A stretch of 64,000 nucleotides of DNA, from positions 524,324 to 588,323 of the forward strand of contig NZ_BMPD01000002.1 in NCBI RefSeq assembly GCF_014647415.1. The letters run 5' to 3'. The position numbers and the translations under genes were made by a program. The notes below the pieces were generated by a model. The model searched no databases. It was not told the DNA's origin and saw nothing but the letters and a program-made list of their open reading frames with translations. Positions 25,491 through 33,050 of the stretch are shown one piece after another. Each line of letters begins with the position of its first letter. Within the stretch, counting starts at the first letter, position 1. This DNA is from Haloarcula sebkhae (GTDB lineage: Archaea > Halobacteriota > Halobacteria > Halobacteriales > Haloarculaceae).

Positions 25491-26867
25491 TTACTGGTTC
25501 ATTGCGCTGTTGATCTCAGACGTGTAAGAGGACTGCTGTTGCTCGAAGCCGACCTGATTGACGATGGTCCCGCCTTCCGCTTCGAACGCGCCGGCGAACG
25601 CCTCCTGTAGCGCCTGGCCGTAGCTGTTGTTGACATACAGCGTCGATGCGGTCTCGGCACCGAGTTCGCCCACACCGACCTGCGCGAGAACCTGTCCCTG
25701 GAGGGCGTCGCTGGGCGGAGTGCGGAACATGTAGTCGTTGTCTTCCAGGTCGGTAATCGTCGGCGACGTGGACGCTGGCGAACAGCCGACGACGCCGCTG
25801 TCGATAAGGACGTTTCGTGCGACCTGTATCGACGTTTCGGAGCTGGCTGCCCCGGTAATCGACGGGTAGCCCGCGCTGACGAGGGAGTTGGCCGCGTCGA
25901 TGCCCGCCTGCGCCTGGGTCTGGGTGTCACCGACTTGGTAGTCGAACTCGAAGTCGACTTCGCCTTCGAGTTGCAGGGCCGGGAGTATTGCCCCATCGCG
26001 GATCGGCCTACCGAGCGGCCCGAGGTCGCCGGTTTCGGGCATCAACACACCGAACCGGATCGTGCGTCCGGAGTCGCTCCCGGAGCCGTTCGGTTCCGGT
26101 TGCGGGATGTCGTCGCCCGCGCTGAAGTCGACGGTGTCGAGCGATTCGACGCCCCCGCCGTCCTGGAAGCCGAAGACTTGGTACTGCGCGGAAGCCATGT
26201 CCCCGTTTTCGTCGAAGTTGACCGCACTCGATGCACCCTCGTACTGGATGTTCTCGCCCGCGGCGGCCGCTTCGACGGCCGCTGGCAGTTCGGAGGGGCC
26301 GTACGTGTCGCCCCCGGGGTTGGCGACGACGCGCATGTGATTCCGGACGGCCTGCCCGTCGTTTTCGCCGGCCAGCAGGTTTGCGAGAATCTGGACCGCC
26401 GTCGCGTCGTATGCCTGTGACGTGAACACGCCGGCCTCGTCGTAATCGAACTCGGAGGTGAACTGCTCTGTAAACGTATCGACACCGGGCCCGGCCGCCG
26501 ACGGGGCCGTGCCACGGACGTTCGACATATCGTTGCCGACGTTACTCGGCAGTTCGCCGTCCTGCAGGCCATCGGTGACGAGGATGTCGGCGGCGTCGTC
26601 GCCGTAGTCGGCGTAGAAGTCCTTGAACAGTTGCACACCGCTCTGGGGATAGCCGACGACCATCAGCACGTCCGGTGACTCCGGACCGCTGTCGCCCCCG
26701 GACTCGGTCCCGGTTCCGGTCATCCCACCATCGCCGCCGTCTCCGCCATCCCCGCCGTCTCCGCCGGTCTGTTCGGTTGAACAGCCTGCCAATCCACCAA
26801 GCAGACCGACAGTGCTTACCGCCCCAGTGCGCTTCAGGAACGCTCGCCGATTGGTATCGCGACTCAT
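25491..26867 (-). CDS. Liv-type substrate-binding lipoprotein with apparently circularly permuted domain order
   Basis: A 458-residue twin-arginine lipoprotein: NRRAFLKRTG, lipobox GLAGC with Cys29, then a Gly-Gly-Asp repeat linker. In the usual family the mature protein starts with a segment like IRFGVLMPETGDLGPLG and ends after the segment like VLMVVGYPQSGVQLFKDFY. Here the order is reversed: residues 64-248 correspond to the usual C-terminal part, residues 249-267 form a flexible linker, and residues 268-458 correspond to the usual N-terminal part, ending SSYTSEINSAMNQ where the family normally continues into the first segment. This is a circular permutation within lobe II. It probably delivers substrate to the convergent LivHMGF. 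The start follows a TATA box. Confidence 0.88.
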   Translation of the reverse strand: MSRDTNRRAFLKRTGAVSTVGLLGGLAGCSTEQTGGDGGDGGDGGDGGMTGTGTESGGDSGPESPDVLMVVGYPQSGVQLFKDFYADYGDDAADILVTDGLQDGELPSNVGNDMSNVRGTAPSAAGPGVDTFTEQFTSEFDYDEAGVFTSQAYDATAVQILANLLAGENDGQAVRNHMRVVANPGGDTYGPSELPAAVEAAAAGENIQYEGASSAVNFDENGDMASAQYQVFGFQDGGGVESLDTVDFSAGDDIPQPEPNGSGSDSGRTIRFGVLMPETGDLGPLGRPIRDGAILPALQLEGEVDFEFDYQVGDTQTQAQAGIDAANSLVSAGYPSITGAASSETSIQVARNVLIDSGVVGCSPASTSPTITDLEDNDYMFRTPPSDALQGQVLAQVGVGELGAETASTLYVNNSYGQALQEAFAGAFEAEGGTIVNQVGFEQQQSSYTSEINSAMNQ

Positions 26868-26890
26868 ACCACTTACCACTGATTCGCATC

Positions 26891-26897
26891 TTATAAA
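26891..26897 (-). promoter_or_regulatory. TATA box for the substrate-binding protein gene
   Basis: TTTATAA on the minus strand, 23 bp before ATG 26867, supporting this start and a leaderless mRNA. Confidence 0.6.
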
Positions 26898-27033
26898 ACT
26901 ATATCCTCCCGTAACTTCGCTGTTCCGTAGTCTGCTCCAATCGCGCCGATATTTTTTGTTGTCTTCGTTAGATATTAACGCCGGAGAAACCGCTATCGGC
27001 TCAGACGGCTCTCGGACTCTCGGCACATCCGCG

Positions 27034-27039
27034 AAAAAA
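27034..27039 (-). terminator. Poly-T terminator for superoxide dismutase
   Basis: Six T on the minus strand, 17-22 bp after the stop codon at 27056. Confidence 0.45.
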
Positions 27040-27055
27040 CGTCGAGTGTTGTCCC

Positions 27056-27667
27056 TTATTCGACGCGACCGACGACCTTCTCGTACTCTTCAGCAGCCTT
27101 GTCCCAGTCGACGACCTCGAAGAAGGCGTCGATGAAGTCACCGCGGGCGGGACCGTAGTCGTAGTAGTAGGAGTGCTCCCAGACGTCGAGCGCGAGGATG
27201 GGATGGGAGCCCCAGAGCGCGCCCTGATCGTGCTTGTCGACCGGCACGTTGCGGAGTTGCTTGGCAACGGGGTCGTACACGAGCAGCGCCCAGCCGCCAG
27301 CGGCTGATGCGGCAGCTTCGAACTCGCCCTTCCAGCCTTCGTAGGATCCGAAGTCCTCCTCGATGCGGTCGAGGAGCTCGCCTTCCGGCTTACCGCCGCC
27401 GTTGGGGTCCATGTTCTCCCAGAACAGCGTGTGGAGGTAGTGTCCACTGCCGTTGTGGGTGACGTTGCCCATCGCGCCGGCGCTCGAACCGAAGTCACCG
27501 GATTCGCGGTTCTCGGCGAGCGTCTTCTCGGCCGATTCGAGGCCGTTTACGTACCCCTGATGATGGGTGTCGTGGTGCCAGGTGAGCACCTGTTCGGAGA
27601 TGTGTGGCTCCAGTGCGTCGTAGTCGTACGGGAGCGGTGGCAGTTCGGGATTGGAATGTTCGGGCAT
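27056..27667 (-). CDS. sod: Superoxide dismutase (Mn/Fe family)
   Basis: A 203-residue cytosolic enzyme that converts superoxide to hydrogen peroxide and oxygen. Metal ligands are in HISEQVLTWHHDTHHQGYV (first His), GSGHYLHTLFWENM (second His), and LALDVWEHSYYYDYGPARGD (Asp and His). Length and motifs match haloarchaeal Mn-type SodA proteins. A likely ribosome site GGAGGCG lies 9 bp before the start. It has its own promoter and a T-run after the stop. Confidence 0.96.
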   Translation of the reverse strand: MPEHSNPELPPLPYDYDALEPHISEQVLTWHHDTHHQGYVNGLESAEKTLAENRESGDFGSSAGAMGNVTHNGSGHYLHTLFWENMDPNGGGKPEGELLDRIEEDFGSYEGWKGEFEAAASAAGGWALLVYDPVAKQLRNVPVDKHDQGALWGSHPILALDVWEHSYYYDYGPARGDFIDAFFEVVDWDKAAEEYEKVVGRVE

Positions 27668-27849
27668 ATGAAAACGCCTCCATCACTATCTGTCGCGCGG
27701 CTGCCTGTTAAACGTTTAGGAGCCATTTGGTAGCACTAGGCAAGGACAGCGAGACGGAGCCGTATCTGCCCGCAGCACTGACACCACAACGCGGCCTCGT
27801 CTCGCGTGTAAGCACCCGGGAGAGTTCAGTGAAGCGAAACGTAACGGCC

Positions 27850-29247
27850 CTAGTCGTCTCCTCTAGCCTGCTCGAACATCGCTAGGGCCTGCTCGCGGCG
27901 CTCACTGTGGTCGACAACGGGGTCCGGGTACTCCGGCGCAGCATTGCGCCGCTGTGTGAGCGAACACTCGTTCCAGTCGTGGATAACTTCCGGCGCGGTG
28001 TCCCGTAGCTCCGGGACGTACTCTTTGATGTACTCGGCATCCGGATCGTAGTCTTCGCCCTGTGTCATCGGATTAAAAATGCGGAAATACGGCTGAGCGT
28101 CGGTCCCAGTGGAGGCTGCCCACTGCCAGCCGCCGTTGTCGTTAGCCGTGTCGTGATCGACCAGTTTCTCGCGGAACCACTCGTAGCCGTGTCGCCAGTC
28201 GATGAGCAGGTCCTTCGTGAGGAAGGAGGCAACGATCATCCGGACGCGGTTGTGCATGTACGCTTCCTCGCGAAGCTGTCGCATCCCCGCGTCGACGATG
28301 GGATAGCCCGTCTCGCCGTCTTTCCAGGTCTGCAACAGCTCTTCGTCGTTCTCCCACTCTATCGGGTTCTCGTATGACTTGTAGTTCGAGGTAACGACGT
28401 GAGGATGGGCGAACAGCACCTGCGTGTAGAACTCTCGCCAGGCCAGCTGAGACTGGAACTCCTGCACGGACTCGCGGCGGTCGCCGCCGGTCCCTTCCTT
28501 GGCGTCCTGCGTCCGGTCGTACACCTCCCGAATGCCGATAGTTCCGAACTTCAAATGGGCCGATAGCCGGGAGGTGCATTCGTCGGCCGGGAAATCCCGG
28601 CGCTCCTCGTACTCGTAGACGTTCTCGTCGAGGAAGTCATCGAGCAGGGCGCGTGCGTCGTCGGTTCCCGCCGCGGGCACGGTCGCTTCCGGCTCCTCGA
28701 AGCCGAGATCAGCCAGCGTCGGGATCGAGTCGCCGTCGACATCGGCCAACTCGTCAGTTGATGGCGCGTCGTAGGGGGCTTCCTTCTCGCGGTCGTGCCA
28801 CTTCCGGCCGAAGTAGGTGAAGACGCTGTAGGGGTCGCCGTCGTTCGTCGTAATCTCGCCCGGTTCGTGTAACACGGCGTTCTGGACGGCCTCGCGGGCA
28901 ACGTCCGCGTCGTCGAGCGCTTGCCGGACGGCCGCGTCGCGTTCCCGTGCAAGCCCGGAATAGTCCTTGCCCCAGGTGACTTTCTCCGCGCCGTACTTGG
29001 CTGCCAGTTCCGGTAGTACGGACGTGGGGTCGCCCTCAGCAATGACGAGGTCACTGCCGCGGTCGCGGTACCATTCACGCAAACTGTCGAGAGCGTCCAG
29101 CATGAACGCGACCCGGGGTGGGCCGGCGTGGTCGAGAACGGCCCTGTCGAAGACGAACACCGGGACCACCGGGTCGGACGGAGTCGCCGCGGCGAGGCCG
29201 GCGTTGTCCGTCGCCCGGAGGTCACGGCGGTGCCAGTGCAGGCGCAT
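27850..29247 (-). CDS. phr: Deoxyribodipyrimidine photolyase
   Basis: A 465-residue DNA-repair flavoprotein that splits cyclobutane pyrimidine dimers with blue or near-UV light. The N-terminal Rossmann domain starts MRLHWHRRDLRATDNAGLAA; the FAD-binding C-terminal domain has SQLAWREFYTQVLFAHP, the strongly conserved RNRVRMIVASFLTKDLLIDW and DTANDNGGWQWAASTGTDAQ followed by PYFRIFNPMTQ. These fit class I CPD photolyases. ATG 29247 is chosen since the family starts at this strand. Confidence 0.95.
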   Translation of the reverse strand: MRLHWHRRDLRATDNAGLAAATPSDPVVPVFVFDRAVLDHAGPPRVAFMLDALDSLREWYRDRGSDLVIAEGDPTSVLPELAAKYGAEKVTWGKDYSGLARERDAAVRQALDDADVAREAVQNAVLHEPGEITTNDGDPYSVFTYFGRKWHDREKEAPYDAPSTDELADVDGDSIPTLADLGFEEPEATVPAAGTDDARALLDDFLDENVYEYEERRDFPADECTSRLSAHLKFGTIGIREVYDRTQDAKEGTGGDRRESVQEFQSQLAWREFYTQVLFAHPHVVTSNYKSYENPIEWENDEELLQTWKDGETGYPIVDAGMRQLREEAYMHNRVRMIVASFLTKDLLIDWRHGYEWFREKLVDHDTANDNGGWQWAASTGTDAQPYFRIFNPMTQGEDYDPDAEYIKEYVPELRDTAPEVIHDWNECSLTQRRNAAPEYPDPVVDHSERREQALAMFEQARGDD

Positions 29248-29353
29248 ATATGATACACGGACCAGCCCGGCCAAAAGGTACTGCCCAACGATGTTGGTCT
29301 GTCAGGCGCTGACGGACACCACTGTTATCTTTCCGCCGGTCGAGGGCCACCGT

Positions 29354-30148
29354 ATGGAAGACGCGACCGTGACGCTGTCTGTCGACGACGGGATCGCCAC
29401 AGTGACGCTGAACCAGCCGGAGTCGCGAAACGCCCTGTCAGCGGAGTTGGCCGACGCACTCACTGCTAAGTTCGAATCGGTGACCGACAGCGACGCCCGG
29501 TGTGTCGTACTGGAGGGGGCGGGTCCGGCGTTCTGCGCTGGCGGGGACATCAACGCAATGGTACAGGGGGTAGAACACGACCGCCCGCCGGCTACGCAGG
29601 TCGAACTGGTAGTCTCGTCGCTCCACGAGGCGATCCGGACCGTCCACAGCTGTCCGCTCCCGGTCGTCGCGAAAATCGACGGCCCCGCCTTCGGTGCCGG
29701 CGCAGGACTCGCGCTGGCCTGTGATATGCAGGTCGCAAGCACTGACGGCCAGATCGGCTTCGGCTTCCGCCAGGTCGGACTGGCATGTGACTCCGGTGTC
29801 TCCTACTTCCTTCCGCGAATCGTCGGCCCGAACAAGGCCAAGGAATTCCTGTTTACCGGCGAACTGCTGGACGCTGCGGCAGCCGGGGAACTCGGCCTGT
29901 TCACCCGGGTGTTCGACGCAGAGACGTTCGAGTCAGCGTTTTCGGAACTCGTCGCGGACATCGCCGCTGGACCGACAGTCGCACTCGGGCACGCCAAGCG
30001 CCTGGTCAACCGAAGCCTGGACAGTTCGCTGGAACAGGCACTCGAAAACGAAGCCACCGCGCAGGGTCTCGCGTTCACGACTGACGACCACGAAGAGGGC
30101 ACAACCGCGTTCGTCGAGAAACGCGACCCGGAGTTCAGGGGCCAGTAA
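29354..30148 (+). CDS. Enoyl-CoA hydratase/isomerase family protein
   Basis: A 264-residue crotonase-fold enzyme: MEDATVTLSVDDGIATVTLN, then PAFCAGGDINAMV (oxyanion-hole segment) and KIDGPAFGAGAGLALACDMQ. The C-terminal part TAQGLAFTTDDHEEGTTAFV is typical of enoyl-CoA hydratases of beta-oxidation, but related isomerases cannot be excluded. It is divergent from photolyase and precedes a winged-helix regulator. The longer upstream frame is antisense to photolyase and rejected. Confidence 0.9.
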   Translation: MEDATVTLSVDDGIATVTLNQPESRNALSAELADALTAKFESVTDSDARCVVLEGAGPAFCAGGDINAMVQGVEHDRPPATQVELVVSSLHEAIRTVHSCPLPVVAKIDGPAFGAGAGLALACDMQVASTDGQIGFGFRQVGLACDSGVSYFLPRIVGPNKAKEFLFTGELLDAAAAGELGLFTRVFDAETFESAFSELVADIAAGPTVALGHAKRLVNRSLDSSLEQALENEATAQGLAFTTDDHEEGTTAFVEKRDPEFRGQ

Positions 30149-30296
30149 GGTGATGACTGTAACCAATACGACCACTGATTCAGCACCCGCCAGCTAGCCA
30201 ACAGATAATGCCTCCGAGTGTTCCAACACAGATCCGACCGGCCACTAGTACCGCAGCTGAACGCGTCTGTACCCCCGCTGGGATGGAGGCCACGAC

Positions 30297-30815
30297 ATGA
30301 CCGACGACCCCCCGGACTGGGAGTTCAGCGAGCGGGACATGTACATTCTCCGCGAACTTTCGGCGGACCCCCAGCGGTCGTCCCGCGAGCTTGCGGATCT
30401 ACTGGAGTCCGAGTACGGCATCGATGTGTCGCACGTAACGGTCAGCGAATCGATCCGGGAAATGCGCGACGCGGACGTCTTCCGTGAGACCATCGTCCCG
30501 AACGAGGAACTGTTCAACTTCGCGCTGTTCGAATTCAAGTTCAACCCCGAGCACTTCGCCGACTCCTGGCACGACGCGATGGTGTCCATTCGAGACGACC
30601 GGCACACGCTGTTTTACTTCCTCTCCGACGGCGAATATCAGTGGAAGTCAGTGATGATGTTCCCGAGTCGGACGGCCGAATCCCGCTGGATACACGACTT
30701 CTACAAGGACCACGGCGACGTGATTCAGAACGTCCGGAACTCAGTCGTCCACAACGTCCTGAAATTCAAGACGGACCCGGAGCTGTTCACCGAGCTCGAC
30801 GGCGAGAGATCGTAG
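30297..30815 (+). CDS. Winged-helix transcriptional regulator (Lrp-like)
   Basis: A 172-residue protein with an N-terminal winged helix (WEFSERDMYILRELSADPQR, then SSRELADLLESEYGI and VTVSESIREMRDADVF). The C-terminal domain (FNFALFEFKFNPEHFADSWH; DDRHTLFYFLSDGEYQWKSV) is an alpha-beta fold that may sense a ligand. It lies 149 bp after the enoyl-CoA hydratase gene on the same strand and could regulate acyl-CoA metabolism, which is inference. Confidence 0.8.
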   Translation: MTDDPPDWEFSERDMYILRELSADPQRSSRELADLLESEYGIDVSHVTVSESIREMRDADVFRETIVPNEELFNFALFEFKFNPEHFADSWHDAMVSIRDDRHTLFYFLSDGEYQWKSVMMFPSRTAESRWIHDFYKDHGDVIQNVRNSVVHNVLKFKTDPELFTELDGERS

Positions 30816-30875
30816 CCAAGAGAGGAGACGGGTCGAAATAAAGACGAGGGAGAAGACGGCTCGACAGCGTCGTGG

Positions 30876-31157
30876 TTACAGTTTCCGCTCGGCGTCCTCG
30901 GCCAGTTCCTTCATCCGCTTGCTGACCCGGCCCGCGTCCGAGAACTCGTCTTCACTCATCGCCGTTGCCAGCGAGTTACCGAGTACGAACACAGCGTGTT
31001 TGTGCTCGCTTTTCGACTTGTGGACGTCCGATGGCCGCACGTCGAGTTCCTGGTAGGCGTCGAACAGCTCCGGATCGACCGAGTCCATGTCGTCGCGGAA
31101 GTACTCCATGATCGTCACCATCTGCTCGTGTAGCTCGAGAAGCTCGTCTTTGTGCAT
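30876..31157 (-). CDS. UPF0058 family protein
   Basis: A 93-residue, mostly helical acidic protein, MHKDELLELHEQMVTIMEYF, with the UPF0058 pattern VRPSDVHKSKSEHKHAVFVL. The family is conserved in Euryarchaeota and has no known function. ATG 31157 is chosen because nearly all family members begin MHKDELLELH. It is convergent with the preceding regulator. Confidence 0.9.
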   Translation of the reverse strand: MHKDELLELHEQMVTIMEYFRDDMDSVDPELFDAYQELDVRPSDVHKSKSEHKHAVFVLGNSLATAMSEDEFSDAGRVSKRMKELAEDAERKL

Positions 31158-31228
31158 AGCTACAGTATGCGGTGGCACGTGCATAAGAATTGCTTGAGAA
31201 GGGATACCAGACGCTCACGCCCGTATTT

Positions 31229-31444
31229 TCAGAAGACGTACTCGTCGTCGTGGCCCATCATGCCGTCTTCTTCGAACCCTGGCTCCTCGTCTTCGTCCTG
31301 TGGTCCGGAGGTTTTGTACGCCTTGAGCCCGGTCGACAGGAGGTCCTCGATGGCTTCCTCGCGATTGAGGAACTCGCCTTTCTCGACGAGCTGCGCGATT
31401 TGCATCTCCAGATGTTCCGGGATATTGATCTCTACCTTAGGCAT
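31229..31444 (-). CDS. CopG-like ribbon-helix-helix protein
   Basis: A 71-residue protein: a ribbon-helix-helix DNA-binding domain (MPKVEINIPEHLEMQIAQLV, then FLNREEAIEDLLSTGLKAY) followed by a 25-residue acidic tail ending HDDEYVF. Likely a dimeric transcription factor. The TATA box at 31473-31480 lies 28 bp before the start; a perfect palindrome (31513-31522) lies farther upstream and could be an operator. Confidence 0.85.
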   Translation of the reverse strand: MPKVEINIPEHLEMQIAQLVEKGEFLNREEAIEDLLSTGLKAYKTSGPQDEDEEPGFEEDGMMGHDDEYVF

Positions 31445-31472
31445 CGCAACATAGGGGGCTTCGACTATGCCC

Positions 31473-31480
31473 TATTTAAA
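31473..31480 (-). promoter_or_regulatory. TATA box of the CopG-like gene
   Basis: TTTAAATA on the minus strand, 28 bp before ATG 31444, indicating a leaderless transcript. Confidence 0.6.
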
Positions 31481-31512
31481 CTTGACGGGGGTGTGTTCGG
31501 AGATTACATAAT

Positions 31513-31522
31513 TACAATTGTA
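31513..31522. repeat. Perfect 10-bp AT-rich palindrome TACAATTGTA
   Basis: Lies in an AT-rich intergenic patch about 70 bp upstream of the CopG-like gene. Possible operator or a recognition site; not confirmed. Confidence 0.4.
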
Positions 31523-31712
31523 GAACTGAGAGAGGAACTTTGTGAACCCAGATATTAATTTCCGCGAACCAGAACCTCAGTGGCGCTATGTCGCGTGGCG
31601 GGTCAGAACGGCGTAAAATAGGTGGCTCGAACACGACAGCCCGGTCGAACCACACCATGTGGAATCGAGCGTATAGTTAGGCTCAAAGGTGCGCAATCCT
31701 AAGGCATGGCTG

Positions 31713-33050
31713 ATGGAACCACTGCGTGGTGACGAGACGACGGTTGGTGAGACAACGGTCGTCGCACGCGGGTGTCGCCTCGACGATGCACCGGTGCGGG
31801 CGGTCTTGGAAACAGACGCGCGCCCCCGGTTCTTCTGGGCGGCCGGTACAGAGTCAATCGCAGCCCGCGGGAGCGCGGCGACTGTGACTGCCGACGGGCA
31901 GTCGCGGTTCGATGACGTGCGGACAGCGCTTGAAGCGCTGTTCGATGACTGCTCAGTTTCCGAGAACCTCTCGAGCGTCGCTCGACCGCGAGCGTTCGGC
32001 GGGTTCGCATTCCACAACGGAAGCCACGACGGGGGGGACTCTCCCTGGGATGGGTTCCCCAGTGCGGCGTTTTTTCTCCCCGAGATACAGGTAACGAAGC
32101 GAGACGACGACGCCTGGCTCACGACGGTCGCGACGGGACCCGAGGCCGCGACCGAAGCCGAGACGCTACTTGAGGAGTGGCGCGACCGGTTGGTCGCGGA
32201 CCCAGAGACAGAGCCGGGAACCCCGCCGGGCATCTCACACCGGAAGCGAACGCCCACACAGGACGGCTGGCGCGAGCAGGTGGCGGCCGCCACAGAGAGT
32301 ATCGACCGCGGTGACCTCCAAAAGGTCGTGCTCGCACAGAGCCTGAGTGTCGCGCTGGACGCGGAGCTATCGGTCCCGGACGTGATGGCCCGCCTGTCCG
32401 AGACGTACCCGGACTGCTACCGATTCGTGCTGTCGCCGGACTCCGGCGGCACCTTCTTCGGAGCCACGCCGGAGCGGCTGGTCTCGGTCCGCGGGCGAAC
32501 CGTCCGGACGGAGGCACTCGCTGGCTCGACTGGGCGTGGCGACACACCTGCCGAGGACGAGTGGCTCGCCGCCGAACTCCTCGACAGCGAGAAGGACCGC
32601 CACGAGCAGAAGCTCGTTGCCGACGCAATACGGGACCAGGTTGAGCCCTTTGCCTCGACAGTCCGCATCGGCGATCGGACCGTCCGTCGGCTCGCCACGG
32701 TCCAGCACCTTCGGACGTCGATAACAGCCGAACTCGACGACGACGAGCACGTCCTCTCGCTGGTCGAGGCGCTCCACCCGACACCGGCAGTGGGCGGACT
32801 CCCGCCGGACGTGGCACTACGGACTATCCGTGAGACGGAGGCGTTCGACCGCGGCTGGTATGCCGCCCCGGTTGGCTGGGTCGACGCCGCCGGTAACGGG
32901 ACCTTCGCCGTCGGCATCCGGTCGGCCGTCGCCACGGAACAGGAGGCGACCCTCTTTGCAGGCGCAGGTATCGTCGCGGACAGCGACCCCGACCGCGAGT
33001 GGGACGAGGTCCAGCTCAAATACCGGCCGATACTGGACGAGCTGGAATGA
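31713..33050 (+). CDS. menF: Isochorismate synthase
   Basis: A 445-residue chorismate-binding enzyme that converts chorismate to isochorismate, the entry step of menaquinone synthesis. The chorismate-binding domain covers residues about 190-440: KVVLAQSLSVALDAELSVPD, FFGATPERLVSV, ALAGSTGRGDTPAEDE and the C-terminal GAGIVADSDPDREWDEVQLK. ATG 31713 (MEPLRGDETTVGE) is chosen; a TATA-like GTATAG lies about 40 bp before it. It overlaps menD by 4 nt. Related salicylate and anthranilate synthases are less likely given the men genes around. Confidence 0.93.
   Translation: MEPLRGDETTVGETTVVARGCRLDDAPVRAVLETDARPRFFWAAGTESIAARGSAATVTADGQSRFDDVRTALEALFDDCSVSENLSSVARPRAFGGFAFHNGSHDGGDSPWDGFPSAAFFLPEIQVTKRDDDAWLTTVATGPEAATEAETLLEEWRDRLVADPETEPGTPPGISHRKRTPTQDGWREQVAAATESIDRGDLQKVVLAQSLSVALDAELSVPDVMARLSETYPDCYRFVLSPDSGGTFFGATPERLVSVRGRTVRTEALAGSTGRGDTPAEDEWLAAELLDSEKDRHEQKLVADAIRDQVEPFASTVRIGDRTVRRLATVQHLRTSITAELDDDEHVLSLVEALHPTPAVGGLPPDVALRTIRETEAFDRGWYAAPVGWVDAAGNGTFAVGIRSAVATEQEATLFAGAGIVADSDPDREWDEVQLKYRPILDELE

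Noticed and set aside
26681-26770. GGD-type repeats read as a possible CRISPR or phase-variable repeat
   Set aside because: They encode the flexible Gly-Gly-Asp linker after the lipobox, common in haloarchaeal lipoproteins; unit sequence varies and there are no spacers.
29354-30148. The enoyl-CoA hydratase homologue as a second menB
   Set aside because: It lacks the MenB-specific C-terminal segment and the Asp/Gln-rich active-site loop; the true menB is at 36207-37160.
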